A model generated the notes under the pieces. It had not been told where the DNA came from and made no database searches. It saw nothing but the letters and a program-made list of their open reading frames with translations. Both the position numbers and the translations under genes were made by a program. 64,000 bases of DNA from Acidobacteriaceae bacterium (GTDB taxonomy: Bacteria > Acidobacteriota > Terriglobia > Terriglobales > Acidobacteriaceae): contig JANXUR010000075.1 of assembly GCA_025356095.1 (NCBI GenBank), forward strand, positions 1-64,000, read 5' to 3'. The first letter of the stretch is position 1. Each line of letters begins with the position of its first letter. Of the stretch, positions 17,144-25,600 are shown piece after piece.

Positions 17144-17651
17144 CGGTTCCCTTGGCAGCAGTGTCAGCGTGCGGCTGGTTTTCGGTAACAGCGGTCTTCT
17201 CAGTCTCCAGCTTAGTCTCCAGCGCAGGCGCAACCACTGCCTCACCCTGTGCAACTAAGGGCGACTCAGCGTCCCCCAAGGTATGCGGGACGCCTGCCTC
17301 AATCGTAGCCGCGTCAATCGTAACCGGCTCGATGGGCCGCGCGTCGTACCGTTCGCTGCTCGGGGTAACCGCTTCATTCAACATCGCCTGCCCGCGCGCC
17401 ACTAGATGCTGCATCGGGTTGCGGACTGAATCAATGGTTTCGTGAATGCCGCTCAGAGTGCTGCCCAGTTTTGTCTCTTCTTCCAACTTAGCCACTTCGG
17501 CTTCCAGCGTGGACTTAAACTCGTTGCTGGCCGATTTGAAGTCGCTCATCACCTTGGCCAGCGTCCGCCCAATCTCCGGCAGCTTCTTCGGCCCAAACAG
17601 CAGCAGAGCCATCACAAAAATGAATATGATTTCGCCAATCCCTAATTCCAT
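17136..17651 (-). CDS. tatB: Twin-arginine translocase TatA/TatB-type subunit
   Basis: A 171-aa protein from ATG 17651 (MELGIGEIIFIFVMALLLFGPKKLPEIG); upstream in-frame codons are ignored because the conserved N-terminus starts exactly here. One short membrane helix, the FGPKKLPEIGR hinge, an amphipathic helix (TLAKVMSDFKSASNEFK) and a long, acidic, disordered tail. The Glu at position 8 and the length favour TatB over TatA, but acidobacteria often have one mixed-type gene. The stop overlaps tatC by 8 nt. Confidence 0.88.
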   Translation of the reverse strand: MELGIGEIIFIFVMALLLFGPKKLPEIGRTLAKVMSDFKSASNEFKSTLEAEVAKLEEETKLGSTLSGIHETIDSVRNPMQHLVARGQAMLNEAVTPSSERYDARPIEPVTIDAATIEAGVPHTLGDAESPLVAQGEAVVAPALETKLETEKTAVTENQPHADTAAKGTDA

Positions 17652-17889
17652 CCCACGATTATATCCTCGCCCGCTGCCGCGCCAACCCCACTTTTGGGCA
17701 TGTGGGTAACCGAAGTCGCTATTCCTGCGTCTAACCGCCAGTGTTCCTGTTTGGAACCAAAGGGTATCCTCGACGCGACCGGTCGGCACCTCACCCCGTG
17801 CTATACTCCGGCTTAGCACCGCGCACCCGGGTTTGCCTGACGATACGGCGGATTTTAGGCTCTTCCTGAGCTGTAAAGGATTGGACTTC

Positions 17890-19491
17890 ATGGCGCGTTC
17901 CACTCGCAGTTTTCTTCTGGTCGTCGGCTTCCTCACCCTCTGCGGCACCATCGGCGTGCTCTCGGCCCAGCGCCTCGGCCCTGAAACCGTGGACATCAAT
18001 GAGTCCAGCCTGCGCGAGAACCTGAAACAGTTTTCCCAAGTCTATGACCTTGTCGAGCAGAACAACGCCGACCCCGTCAGCGCCGACAAAGCCGTCTATC
18101 AGGGCGCGATTCCGGGTATGCTCCACGTGCTCGACCCCCACTCCAACTTCTTCGACCCCAAGTCGTTTGGCCTGATGCGCGAAGAGCAGCGTGGCAAGTA
18201 CTACGGCGTCGGCATGACGGTCGGCCCCCGTAACAACAAAGTCATCGTCATCGCCCCCTTCGTCGGCACCCCGGCCTACAAGGCTGGCATCCGTCCGGGC
18301 GACATTATCTCTGCGGTAGATGGTAAATCCACCGACAACATGAGCACCTCAGAAGTCGCCGACATGTTGAAGGGTGCCCGTGGCACTCCGGTCAAGATTA
18401 CAATCCTGCGCGAAGGCGCGGATAAGCCCATCGAGTTCAATATTATCCGCGATGAGATTCCCCGCCACAGCGTGGATATCCACTTCACCATTCGTCCCGG
18501 CATCGGCTATATGCACGTCTCTAGCTTTGGCGAAACCACCGAGGAAGAAGTACAGTCCGCGCTCGACGAATTTGGTGACCTGCACGGCCTGATTCTCGAC
18601 CTGCGCGGCAACCCCGGCGGCCTGCTCAACGCCGCCGTGGGTGTCGCTGACAAGTTCCTGCGCAAGGGCCAAGTAGTCGTCTCTCACCATGGACGCTCCT
18701 CACCAGACCGCCGCTACTATGCCACTCATGGCAACGACGGCAAGGATTATCCGATCGTAGTGCTCGTGAACCGCGGCTCTGCCTCCGCCGCAGAAATTCT
18801 TTCCGGCGCCTTGCAGGATCATGATCGCGGCCTGGTTATCGGCGAAACCACCTTTGGTAAAGGTCTGGTGCAGACTGTGTATCAGCTTTCTGAAAATACC
18901 GGCCTTGCGCTCACCACAGCTCGCTACTACACACCCAGCGGTCGCCTGATTCAGCGCGACTACACCAACGTTTCGCTCTACGACTACTACACCCAGCGCC
19001 AAGACGAAAATGCTTCCAAGGCCGATCGCGAAGTCAAGCTGACCGATGGCGGACGCACGGTGTACGGTGGCGGCGGCATCAATCCTGACATCAAGCTCGA
19101 ACAGGAGAAGTCCACCAAGTTCGAAGACAGCCTGGTGCAACACTACGCGCTGTTCAACTTTGCCAAGCACTACTCGATCACCCACAAGATCGCCAAGGAT
19201 TTTGAGGTGGATGAACCCGTGCTGCAGGAGTTCCGCCGCTTCCTCGACACCGAGAAAGTGCCTTACACCGAAGCAGAGGTTCTCGAAGCTCACGACTGGC
19301 TGCGGGCACAGATTCGCGCCGAACTCTTTACCGACGCCTTTGGACAGGAAGAAGGTTTGCAGGTTCGCGCGGAAACCGACTCAGAAATTCAGAAGGCTCT
19401 CGAGTTGCTTCCTAAAGCGCAGGAGCTTGCCCAAGGAGCAAAGAAGGTGGTCGCCGAACGAATGGCGAACGCTCCGGCAGTGCAGCGCTAG
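17890..19491 (+). CDS. S41-family C-terminal processing protease
   Basis: A 533-aa periplasmic serine protease of the Ctp/tail-specific type. The start MARSTRSFLLVVGFLTLCG gives a signal anchor; an in-frame ATG 19 codons earlier is less suitable. A PDZ domain runs about 105-190 (GVGMTVGPRNNKVIVIAP, AGIRPGDIISAVDG). The Ser-Lys dyad is S298 (NRGSASAAEILSGAL) and K324 (TTFGKGLVQT). The C-terminal ~130 residues after the catalytic domain are charged and helical, longer than in minimal Ctp. Degrades or trims envelope proteins from the C-terminus. A hairpin terminator follows. Confidence 0.9.
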   Translation: MARSTRSFLLVVGFLTLCGTIGVLSAQRLGPETVDINESSLRENLKQFSQVYDLVEQNNADPVSADKAVYQGAIPGMLHVLDPHSNFFDPKSFGLMREEQRGKYYGVGMTVGPRNNKVIVIAPFVGTPAYKAGIRPGDIISAVDGKSTDNMSTSEVADMLKGARGTPVKITILREGADKPIEFNIIRDEIPRHSVDIHFTIRPGIGYMHVSSFGETTEEEVQSALDEFGDLHGLILDLRGNPGGLLNAAVGVADKFLRKGQVVVSHHGRSSPDRRYYATHGNDGKDYPIVVLVNRGSASAAEILSGALQDHDRGLVIGETTFGKGLVQTVYQLSENTGLALTTARYYTPSGRLIQRDYTNVSLYDYYTQRQDENASKADREVKLTDGGRTVYGGGGINPDIKLEQEKSTKFEDSLVQHYALFNFAKHYSITHKIAKDFEVDEPVLQEFRRFLDTEKVPYTEAEVLEAHDWLRAQIRAELFTDAFGQEEGLQVRAETDSEIQKALELLPKAQELAQGAKKVVAERMANAPAVQR

Positions 19492-19539
19492 AGGCGGAAG
19501 ACTCGATCACACAGCATACTTTGCGCAACTCGGGACCAA

Positions 19540-19563
19540 AAGGGCAGGCTTCGGCCTGCCCTT
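19540..19563 (+). terminator. Rho-independent-type terminator after the S41 protease
   Basis: AAGGGCAGGC (19540-19549), tetraloop TTCG, GCCTGCCCTT (19554-19563): a perfect 10-bp stem with the stable TTCG loop. The T-tract after it is weak (CGATTT). Confidence 0.75.
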
Positions 19564-19782
19564 CGATTTGCCCGCGTCACATTCTGGCGTTGACCGCGCC
19601 CGCTGCCTCATGAAACAATTTTTATAATGCGCAATGGGGCTCTGGCTGCATCCCGCCCCTCCACTCTTTTCTTGGTTCTTATCTTGGTTCTTATCTTGTG
19701 CCTTGGCAGCACACCTTTGAAATATTTGACTGTAACTCGCGCTACACAGCGGGGCCTGTGCGGTTCCCGTACACCCCGCCGA

Positions 19783-20253
19783 ATGCGGGGCTCGCAGATT
19801 GGCGAGTTCGCGATCGTGCTGCCTCTGGTGTTCTTCTTGCTGTACGGCATTTTCTGGTTTGGGCGCGCTTTTGAGACGTACGAGACCTTGACCCGGGCCG
19901 CCCGCGAAGCCGCCCGCATGGCCACTGCACCCACCTGCGCCACCTGCGGCAACACCTTCTACAGCAATGCTGCCCTGCGCTCGTCGGCCGTGGACCCCAT
20001 CCTCCGCGCCGCCAGCTTAGACCCAGCGGACTTAACTGACGCCAACTTTGTCGTCACCCACAATGTGCTGATGAATCCTGCCACCAGTCCCTTGGGAACC
20101 ACCAATCCCGTCGGTGACATCGGCACGGCGGTCGCCATTTCCTATCCGCTCAAGTTGCCCTTCTACGCATTCAATTGCTGCCCGGTGCAGGTGACCCGCA
20201 TGAATCTCGGAATCATCATCACCACCCAGGTGCAGATGCGCGAGGAGCACTAA
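19783..20253 (+). CDS. TadE-like pseudopilin protein (first of two)
   Basis: A 156-aa protein if started at ATG 19783 (MRGSQIGEFAIVLPLVFFLLYGIF). TadE proteins have one N-terminal membrane helix preceded by basic residues and a Glu in the processing-like segment (GEFAIVLPL), as here. The frame is open back to an ATG at 19627; that extension adds a second hydrophobic run encoded by a 12-nt near-repeat (TCTTGGTTCTTA) and is probably not coding. The 19783 ATG sits at a small hairpin (CCCCGC...GCGGGG, 19774-19790). Extracellular part has CATCG and a Cys pair (FNCCPV). Confidence 0.75.
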   Translation: MRGSQIGEFAIVLPLVFFLLYGIFWFGRAFETYETLTRAAREAARMATAPTCATCGNTFYSNAALRSSAVDPILRAASLDPADLTDANFVVTHNVLMNPATSPLGTTNPVGDIGTAVAISYPLKLPFYAFNCCPVQVTRMNLGIIITTQVQMREEH

Positions 20254-20254
20254 G

Positions 20255-20839
20255 GTGGTACGGCTGAGGCGCACGCCCTGTGGCAGCCAAACCGCCGGGG
20301 TGCAGATTGCTGAATTCGCCTTGATCCTTCCCCTGCTGCTGACCATGGCAGTTGCGGTGATGGACTTTGGCACGGCGGCGAATATGCGGCAGAAGTTAAG
20401 TAACGCAGCCCGCGAAGGCGCCCGCTTCGGTGCCACCCAACCTACATTCGATGTAGATCGAGCTGGCGTCACGCCCCATTCCACCAACGCAGTCTCTGAG
20501 GTTGTCTTCGACTATCTGGTGAACGCCCACGTGCTGCCCAGCGCTGGCCAGGGTAGTTGCGCCCCCTCCGCAGCCAACGCGTTTATGTCCACCGATGGCA
20601 CTTCTACATGGACTTACGTCTATTCCAACTGCCCTTACACGTTGACCATCCGCATCAACCGCAACTTCACCTTGGGTTCCACCACGCAAGGCACCATGCT
20701 GGTGGGTACCAAGGTCGAAGTGGACTATCCGTATCAATGGCAGTTGGGACGGTTTATCGGCCTCATTGCCCCCGGCTCCACCCAATTCTCTGGTGCTACC
20801 CTGCTGGCGGGCGAGGCCGTAATGCCCAACTTGTACTAG
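20255..20839 (+). CDS. TadE-like pseudopilin protein (second)
   Basis: A 194-aa protein with a GTG start at 20255, one base after the previous stop region, so translation is probably coupled. The N-terminal helix VQIAEFALILPLLLTMAVAVMDFG has the same IxEFAxxLPL signature, and it is followed by the typical TadE helix (NAARE-GARFGATQP). The remaining part is extracellular, with a Cys pair (GSCAPS, SNCPYT). Works with the neighbouring TadE and TadG-like proteins; no secretion ATPase, prepilin peptidase or secretin gene is in the window. Confidence 0.8.
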   Translation: MVRLRRTPCGSQTAGVQIAEFALILPLLLTMAVAVMDFGTAANMRQKLSNAAREGARFGATQPTFDVDRAGVTPHSTNAVSEVVFDYLVNAHVLPSAGQGSCAPSAANAFMSTDGTSTWTYVYSNCPYTLTIRINRNFTLGSTTQGTMLVGTKVEVDYPYQWQLGRFIGLIAPGSTQFSGATLLAGEAVMPNLY

Positions 20840-20926
20840 AGGCGCGGAGCCTGCCATTCCCGCTTGCGGCTTGACGTGCAGTCTCCAATTGACGAAGATT
20901 TAGCCAGTCAGCAGAATCAACCAATC

Positions 20927-22252
20927 ATGAACGTCCGCCCGCCTGCGAACCGAATCCGATCCGGCTGCTTGTCACCCCTGCAGCGGAAACCGCGCGGACG
21001 CCCGCAGGAACGCGGGGTGACGGTTTTGCTGGTGGCTGCGGCGCTGGTCTTCATTATTGCCATGGCGGCTCTGGCCATTGATCTGGGCACCCTTTATGTG
21101 GTGCGCAGCGACATGCAGCGCGCTGCCGACGCCGCCGCTCTCGGCGGTGCCCGAGCTTTCGCCGATTCGGGTGTCACTTCCGGCGCTGCCGCCCTGAGCG
21201 ACGCTCAGGCTCTGGCCGCGCAGTACGCCCAGCTTGTGGTCGCTAGTTCGCCCATTGGAGGCCGCCTGCTCGACCCCGCCAGCGAAGTCGCCATCTCCTT
21301 CCCTGACAATGGCGTCGCTTTAGCCACCAATCCCCACATCCGGGTGGTGTTGCAACGTGCGGATCTGCCGGTCTTTTTTGCCCGCGTCTGGGGTACGCGC
21401 TTTGCCACCGTGAGCGCCACCGCCAATGCGGAGGCTTACAATCCGTCTGGCAACACCATGCCCGTGGCCAGCAGCATCAAGCTTTGGGCCATGCCCAATT
21501 GCGACCCCACACACACCGGCTCCGACCCAGCAGTTTGTCAGGGTTTCGCGCAGTTCGTAGACCCCAATTCGGGTGTAGTCGTGAACCCCGACGTGGTCGG
21601 CAAGACCATCAACTTACAAGAACGCCTCGTCGGGGATGTCGAAGGGCCCGGTGTGTATTTCAACCTCGTCCCATCCTTCGATCCCGACGTCTCGGTCTGC
21701 CCGGCTCTGAACAACGCCCCAACTTGTGCGCCCCCTCAGGGCTACGCCACCTACTATGACGGCATTCAGTGCACCACCAATCAGACCGTCCGCTGTCGCC
21801 AGCCCATCTATGCCGCGCCGCAGCACCGCATCAGCGACATGCAGGGTGCTGCCAGTTGCATGATCCATGCCAATACCCTCGGGGCACGACAAGGGCAAGA
21901 CCTGTTCAATCTGGTACCAGGGGCCACTCCCCCAGTGGCCATCACCGCCGGTTACAACAACCTGAATTCTGCTGTGCGCGGTACCCAAATCGCCAGCAGC
22001 GACTCGGTGATTACCGTACCCCTGTTCGAACCCGGCAATCCCGTCGTCAGCGGCTTTTTGCAGCTCGGCGTCACCCAGATCTGTCCTGCCAACAGCCCCG
22101 ATTGTGGCAGCTTACCCCAGTCTGGCCCCCAGGTCATCGTCCTGAACGTGGCCGGATGTAATGGCACAACAGGGGGATATCCCGTCACTGGGTCGGGTGC
22201 CAGCCCGGTCGCCGTCCGTTTAATCGCAAACTCCACCCCCACTCCGCAGTAA
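20927..22252 (+). CDS. TadG-like protein (putative Flp pilus assembly, TadE/G-type)
   Basis: A 441-aa protein from ATG 20927 (MNVRPPANRIRSG); a TTG 21 codons upstream is possible. After a basic stretch with RGRPQERG comes a membrane helix (VTVLLVAAALVFIIAMAALAIDLG) and the TadG hallmark LYVVRSDMQRAADAAALGGARAFAD. The remaining ~340 residues are exported, with many Cys residues (CDPT, VCQG, VCPALNNAPTC, CTTNQTVRC) that may form disulfides. No von Willebrand domain is obvious. End of a three-gene tadE-tadE-tadG-type unit. Confidence 0.78.
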   Translation: MNVRPPANRIRSGCLSPLQRKPRGRPQERGVTVLLVAAALVFIIAMAALAIDLGTLYVVRSDMQRAADAAALGGARAFADSGVTSGAAALSDAQALAAQYAQLVVASSPIGGRLLDPASEVAISFPDNGVALATNPHIRVVLQRADLPVFFARVWGTRFATVSATANAEAYNPSGNTMPVASSIKLWAMPNCDPTHTGSDPAVCQGFAQFVDPNSGVVVNPDVVGKTINLQERLVGDVEGPGVYFNLVPSFDPDVSVCPALNNAPTCAPPQGYATYYDGIQCTTNQTVRCRQPIYAAPQHRISDMQGAASCMIHANTLGARQGQDLFNLVPGATPPVAITAGYNNLNSAVRGTQIASSDSVITVPLFEPGNPVVSGFLQLGVTQICPANSPDCGSLPQSGPQVIVLNVAGCNGTTGGYPVTGSGASPVAVRLIANSTPTPQ

Positions 22253-22613
22253 AATCAATATAACCTGCTTATTATCATTCGCTTAAGCGAATCGAGCGAG
22301 CTGTTATTTCTTGGAAACTCAAACCTCCGCCCTGCTCCCCACCCAGTATATAATAGGACTAAAGTAACTACATCTCCGTCCTATAGTGTGATTAAAGGGA
22401 CACTTATCTCTATACATGTAGGGTCTTTACTCTATATACATTAATCACTAGAGGGAACTGAAACCGAACGACCGATCGGTTTTGCTATTAGGAAGACATT
22501 GCCAAGCAGCTCGGCCCGTCTTGGCATTTCGTCCGCTCGTACACGCCAGCCAAGGAAAACGTGTACAGACGTCTGCTGAGGAGCAGCGACCACCGTAGTT
22601 AGGGGATTCTGAT
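22253..22613. other. AT-rich, hairpin-rich leader before the first beta-helix gene
   Basis: No gene seen. Noticeably more AT-rich than its surroundings. It holds a perfect 16-nt palindrome ATTCGCTTAAGCGAAT (22277-22292), an inverted repeat ATAGGAC/GTCCTAT (22353-22359 and 22378-22384), an AAACCG/CGGTTT hairpin around the ACCGATCGGT palindrome (22461-22482), and CTGCT/AGCAG just before the ribosome site. I could not match these to a known riboswitch. Confidence 0.5.
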
Positions 22614-25600
22614 ATGCGTACATGCAAATCGCTGTTGATTTTCGCAATCTGCGCTCTCTTCGTAACCTCACTGGCCTGGAGTCAGGCTGCGGTGAACGAA
22701 TCGCTGGAAACTGCAACCCTCTGGGTAGATGCCGTCAACGGCAGCGATGCCAATTCGGGCACCCAGAGCAGCCCCCTTCAGACGATTGGTGCCGCCATCA
22801 GCGCCGCTATTTCGAACAACCAAAATTCCATCGGAACCGCAGTCATGGTGCAGCCCGGTACCTACCGCGAGAGTCTGTTTCTAGCCGCGACCTCAAAAGA
22901 CACCAGCCTGCCGATCACCATTCAGGCGGTAACCCCCAGCACGGTCACAGTTTCCGGCGGAATTCAGTCCACAGGCTGGGTGCCCTACGCAGCGAATCCC
23001 GCAATTTACAGCAATGTCTGGACCAATACTTGGGGCCTATGCCAGACGAATGGAGCCGCGCAAGCACCACCCTTCCCCGATATCGTGCTCCGTCGCGAAA
23101 CCGCATTTGTGAACGGCGTTGCCATGACCCAGATGCTGTCGCTGGGGAGTCTGATGCCGGGCACCTTTTTTGTGGACGAAGCGGGCGGCACCATCTACCT
23201 CTACCCACCGGCTGGCGTGAGTCCCACCGCTGCCGACATTGAACTGGGCACCCTGCCCAATCTGGCAAATATCACCCGGCCTCAGGTGGTTCTGAGGGGC
23301 CTGAACTTCCAGTACGCGAACTCCTGCAAAGATGGCTCGGCGATCACCGTGCAAGGTTTGAACACCAACAACATCTTGCTAGACACGCTTTCCATCGCTT
23401 GGAATAACTCCATCGGGCTGAACATCATGAATCCGGCCTCCAATTTTTCCGTCATCAACACCATCGCCAATCACAATGGTCAGGCCGGCATTGGTGCGTA
23501 TCAGGTAAAGAACGGCTTGTGGAGCAACGATACCGCCAGCTACAACAACTGGCGCGGTGCGCAGGGTGCCATCTACAACTGGAATCTCGGGGGATTCCAT
23601 CCCTATCAGGTCCACAGTTCAACCATCAACGGGTTGAATCTATACTACAACCAGACGTATGGAGCCCACTGGGATACCGATCACCGCAATATCACCTCGA
23701 CCTCGATCAACGCGGTAAACAATCTGCTGGTGGGCGACTTTTACGAAAAAAATGAAGGCCCCATCACCATCTCCAACAGTAACTATTGCGGCAACAATCT
23801 GGCCACCACGTCGTTCTCGGCGGCAGGCTCCGGCATGGCGCTCCGCGACACCATGAACCTGACCCTCGACGGCAACTACTACTACAACAATGCCTTCGCC
23901 CAAATCAGCCTCATCGGCACACCCGGCGGCGTCAACTGCACCCCGGTGGCAGGGCCAGAGTGCGTAATTGATTGGGAGACGGGAGTCCCTTACAACCTCA
24001 ACAACCAAAATCTCACTTTCACCAACAATCAGTTCTGGGCGGCCGATGCAACGCAATATGCATTCTCGGATAGCTTGCTGGGCGACGAGAACGGCTTTAG
24101 CGACTGGACCAGCTTCTACACCACCTATGTTGGCAGCGGAAACACATTGTGGAATCCGGCTGCCACCACGGCCTTCCAGATTCCGCCCACTGCGTCGAAT
24201 CCAGCCTCGCAGGCGCTCGACCTTGCGGGCTGGCAGGCTGCCACCGGGCAAGACTCTAACGCAGTATTTGCCCCACCGCCTGCACCGTCCGCTGCCTGTG
24301 CAGCCTCCTTGCCAGCTCAACCGGGCTCGCACCAGTCACTCTCGGCAGTCCCCGCTGATGTCCCCGACTTCTGGTTGATTGCGTCGAATCCTTCCCTTGC
24401 CCTCGACAACACAGGTGCCACCACCAACAGTTTCGCCATTCAACCGGTGGGTAACTTCCCCTCTGACGTCACCGTAACCACTGACGTTTCTGGCGCGCCA
24501 GGCATTACCGCAACCGGTTCGCCGACGACTGTGGCCGGTGGCATCGGTACGGCAAATCTCAGCTACTCCGCCGCGATCGGCACACCAGCAGGCACTTTCC
24601 AGATCCCTGTTATGGCGAGTGGGGGGGGCGTGGTACACACCACCACCTTTTACCTGACCATACCCCCCGGTGGGGCCCGCATCTCCACTTCAAACCTGAG
24701 CTTCCCTACTCAGTTAGCCAACACCACCAGTGCTCCGATGAGCGCCGTGCTCACCAATACGGGTTCAACACCAATCAGCGGCTTCTCGGTTTCCGCGGTA
24801 ACCCTGAGCGGCAACACCGCGATCTTCAGCCAAACCAACGACTGCGGCGCGATGTTGGCAGGTGGCACCAGTTGCACCCTCAACGTCACTTTTTCGCCCA
24901 CCTATGCTGGCTCTTATAGCGGCACTCTTGTCATCAACGATTCCGACCCCTCCAGCCCCCAGAAGGTTTCGCTTACTGGTCAAGGCCAAGCGCTACCGCA
25001 GGTGCACCTCGGCCCATCCAGCCTGTTCTTCGGCAACGCTGACGTCACCACCACTTCATTTCCGCAGACCGCCACCTTCACCAACAACAGCACCACCACC
25101 ATTGCCACCATTGGTAGCGTTGTACCGGGCGGCGATAACGCCAGTGACTTCACCGTCACCAACGACTGCCCTGCCAATCTGTCGCCCGGCACCTTCTGCA
25201 CCTTCACGGCCACGTTCAGTCCCACGGTGGCGGGTTTGCGCACCGCCTCGGTAACCATTTCAGACAACTCCAGTACTGGAACGCACACCTTAAGCCTTCA
25301 GGGGACGGGCGTGGTGCCGGTGCCGTCGGTGAGCCTTGCACCCGGAAATATCGGCTTTGGCAACGTAGATTTGACCGCCAACAGCGCCACCTCTACCGTC
25401 ACTCTCACCAACACCGCCACCGACCCGCTCGCATTGCTGAATCTCAACAGCATCACCATGATTGGTGCCAATCCCGGCGACTTCAACCAGACCAACAACT
25501 GCCCGGCGCAGTTGGGTGCGGGTGCCTCCTGCACCTTTACCCTATGCTTCGCCCCTACCGCCTCCGGATCGCGAGCGGCCACTCTGCAGATCAGCGACAA

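Noticed and set aside
15834-17188. Two plus-strand frames (296 and 307 codons) opposite the M28 lipoprotein and tatC
   Set aside because: His/Arg/Gln-rich antisense readings of genes identified by motif.
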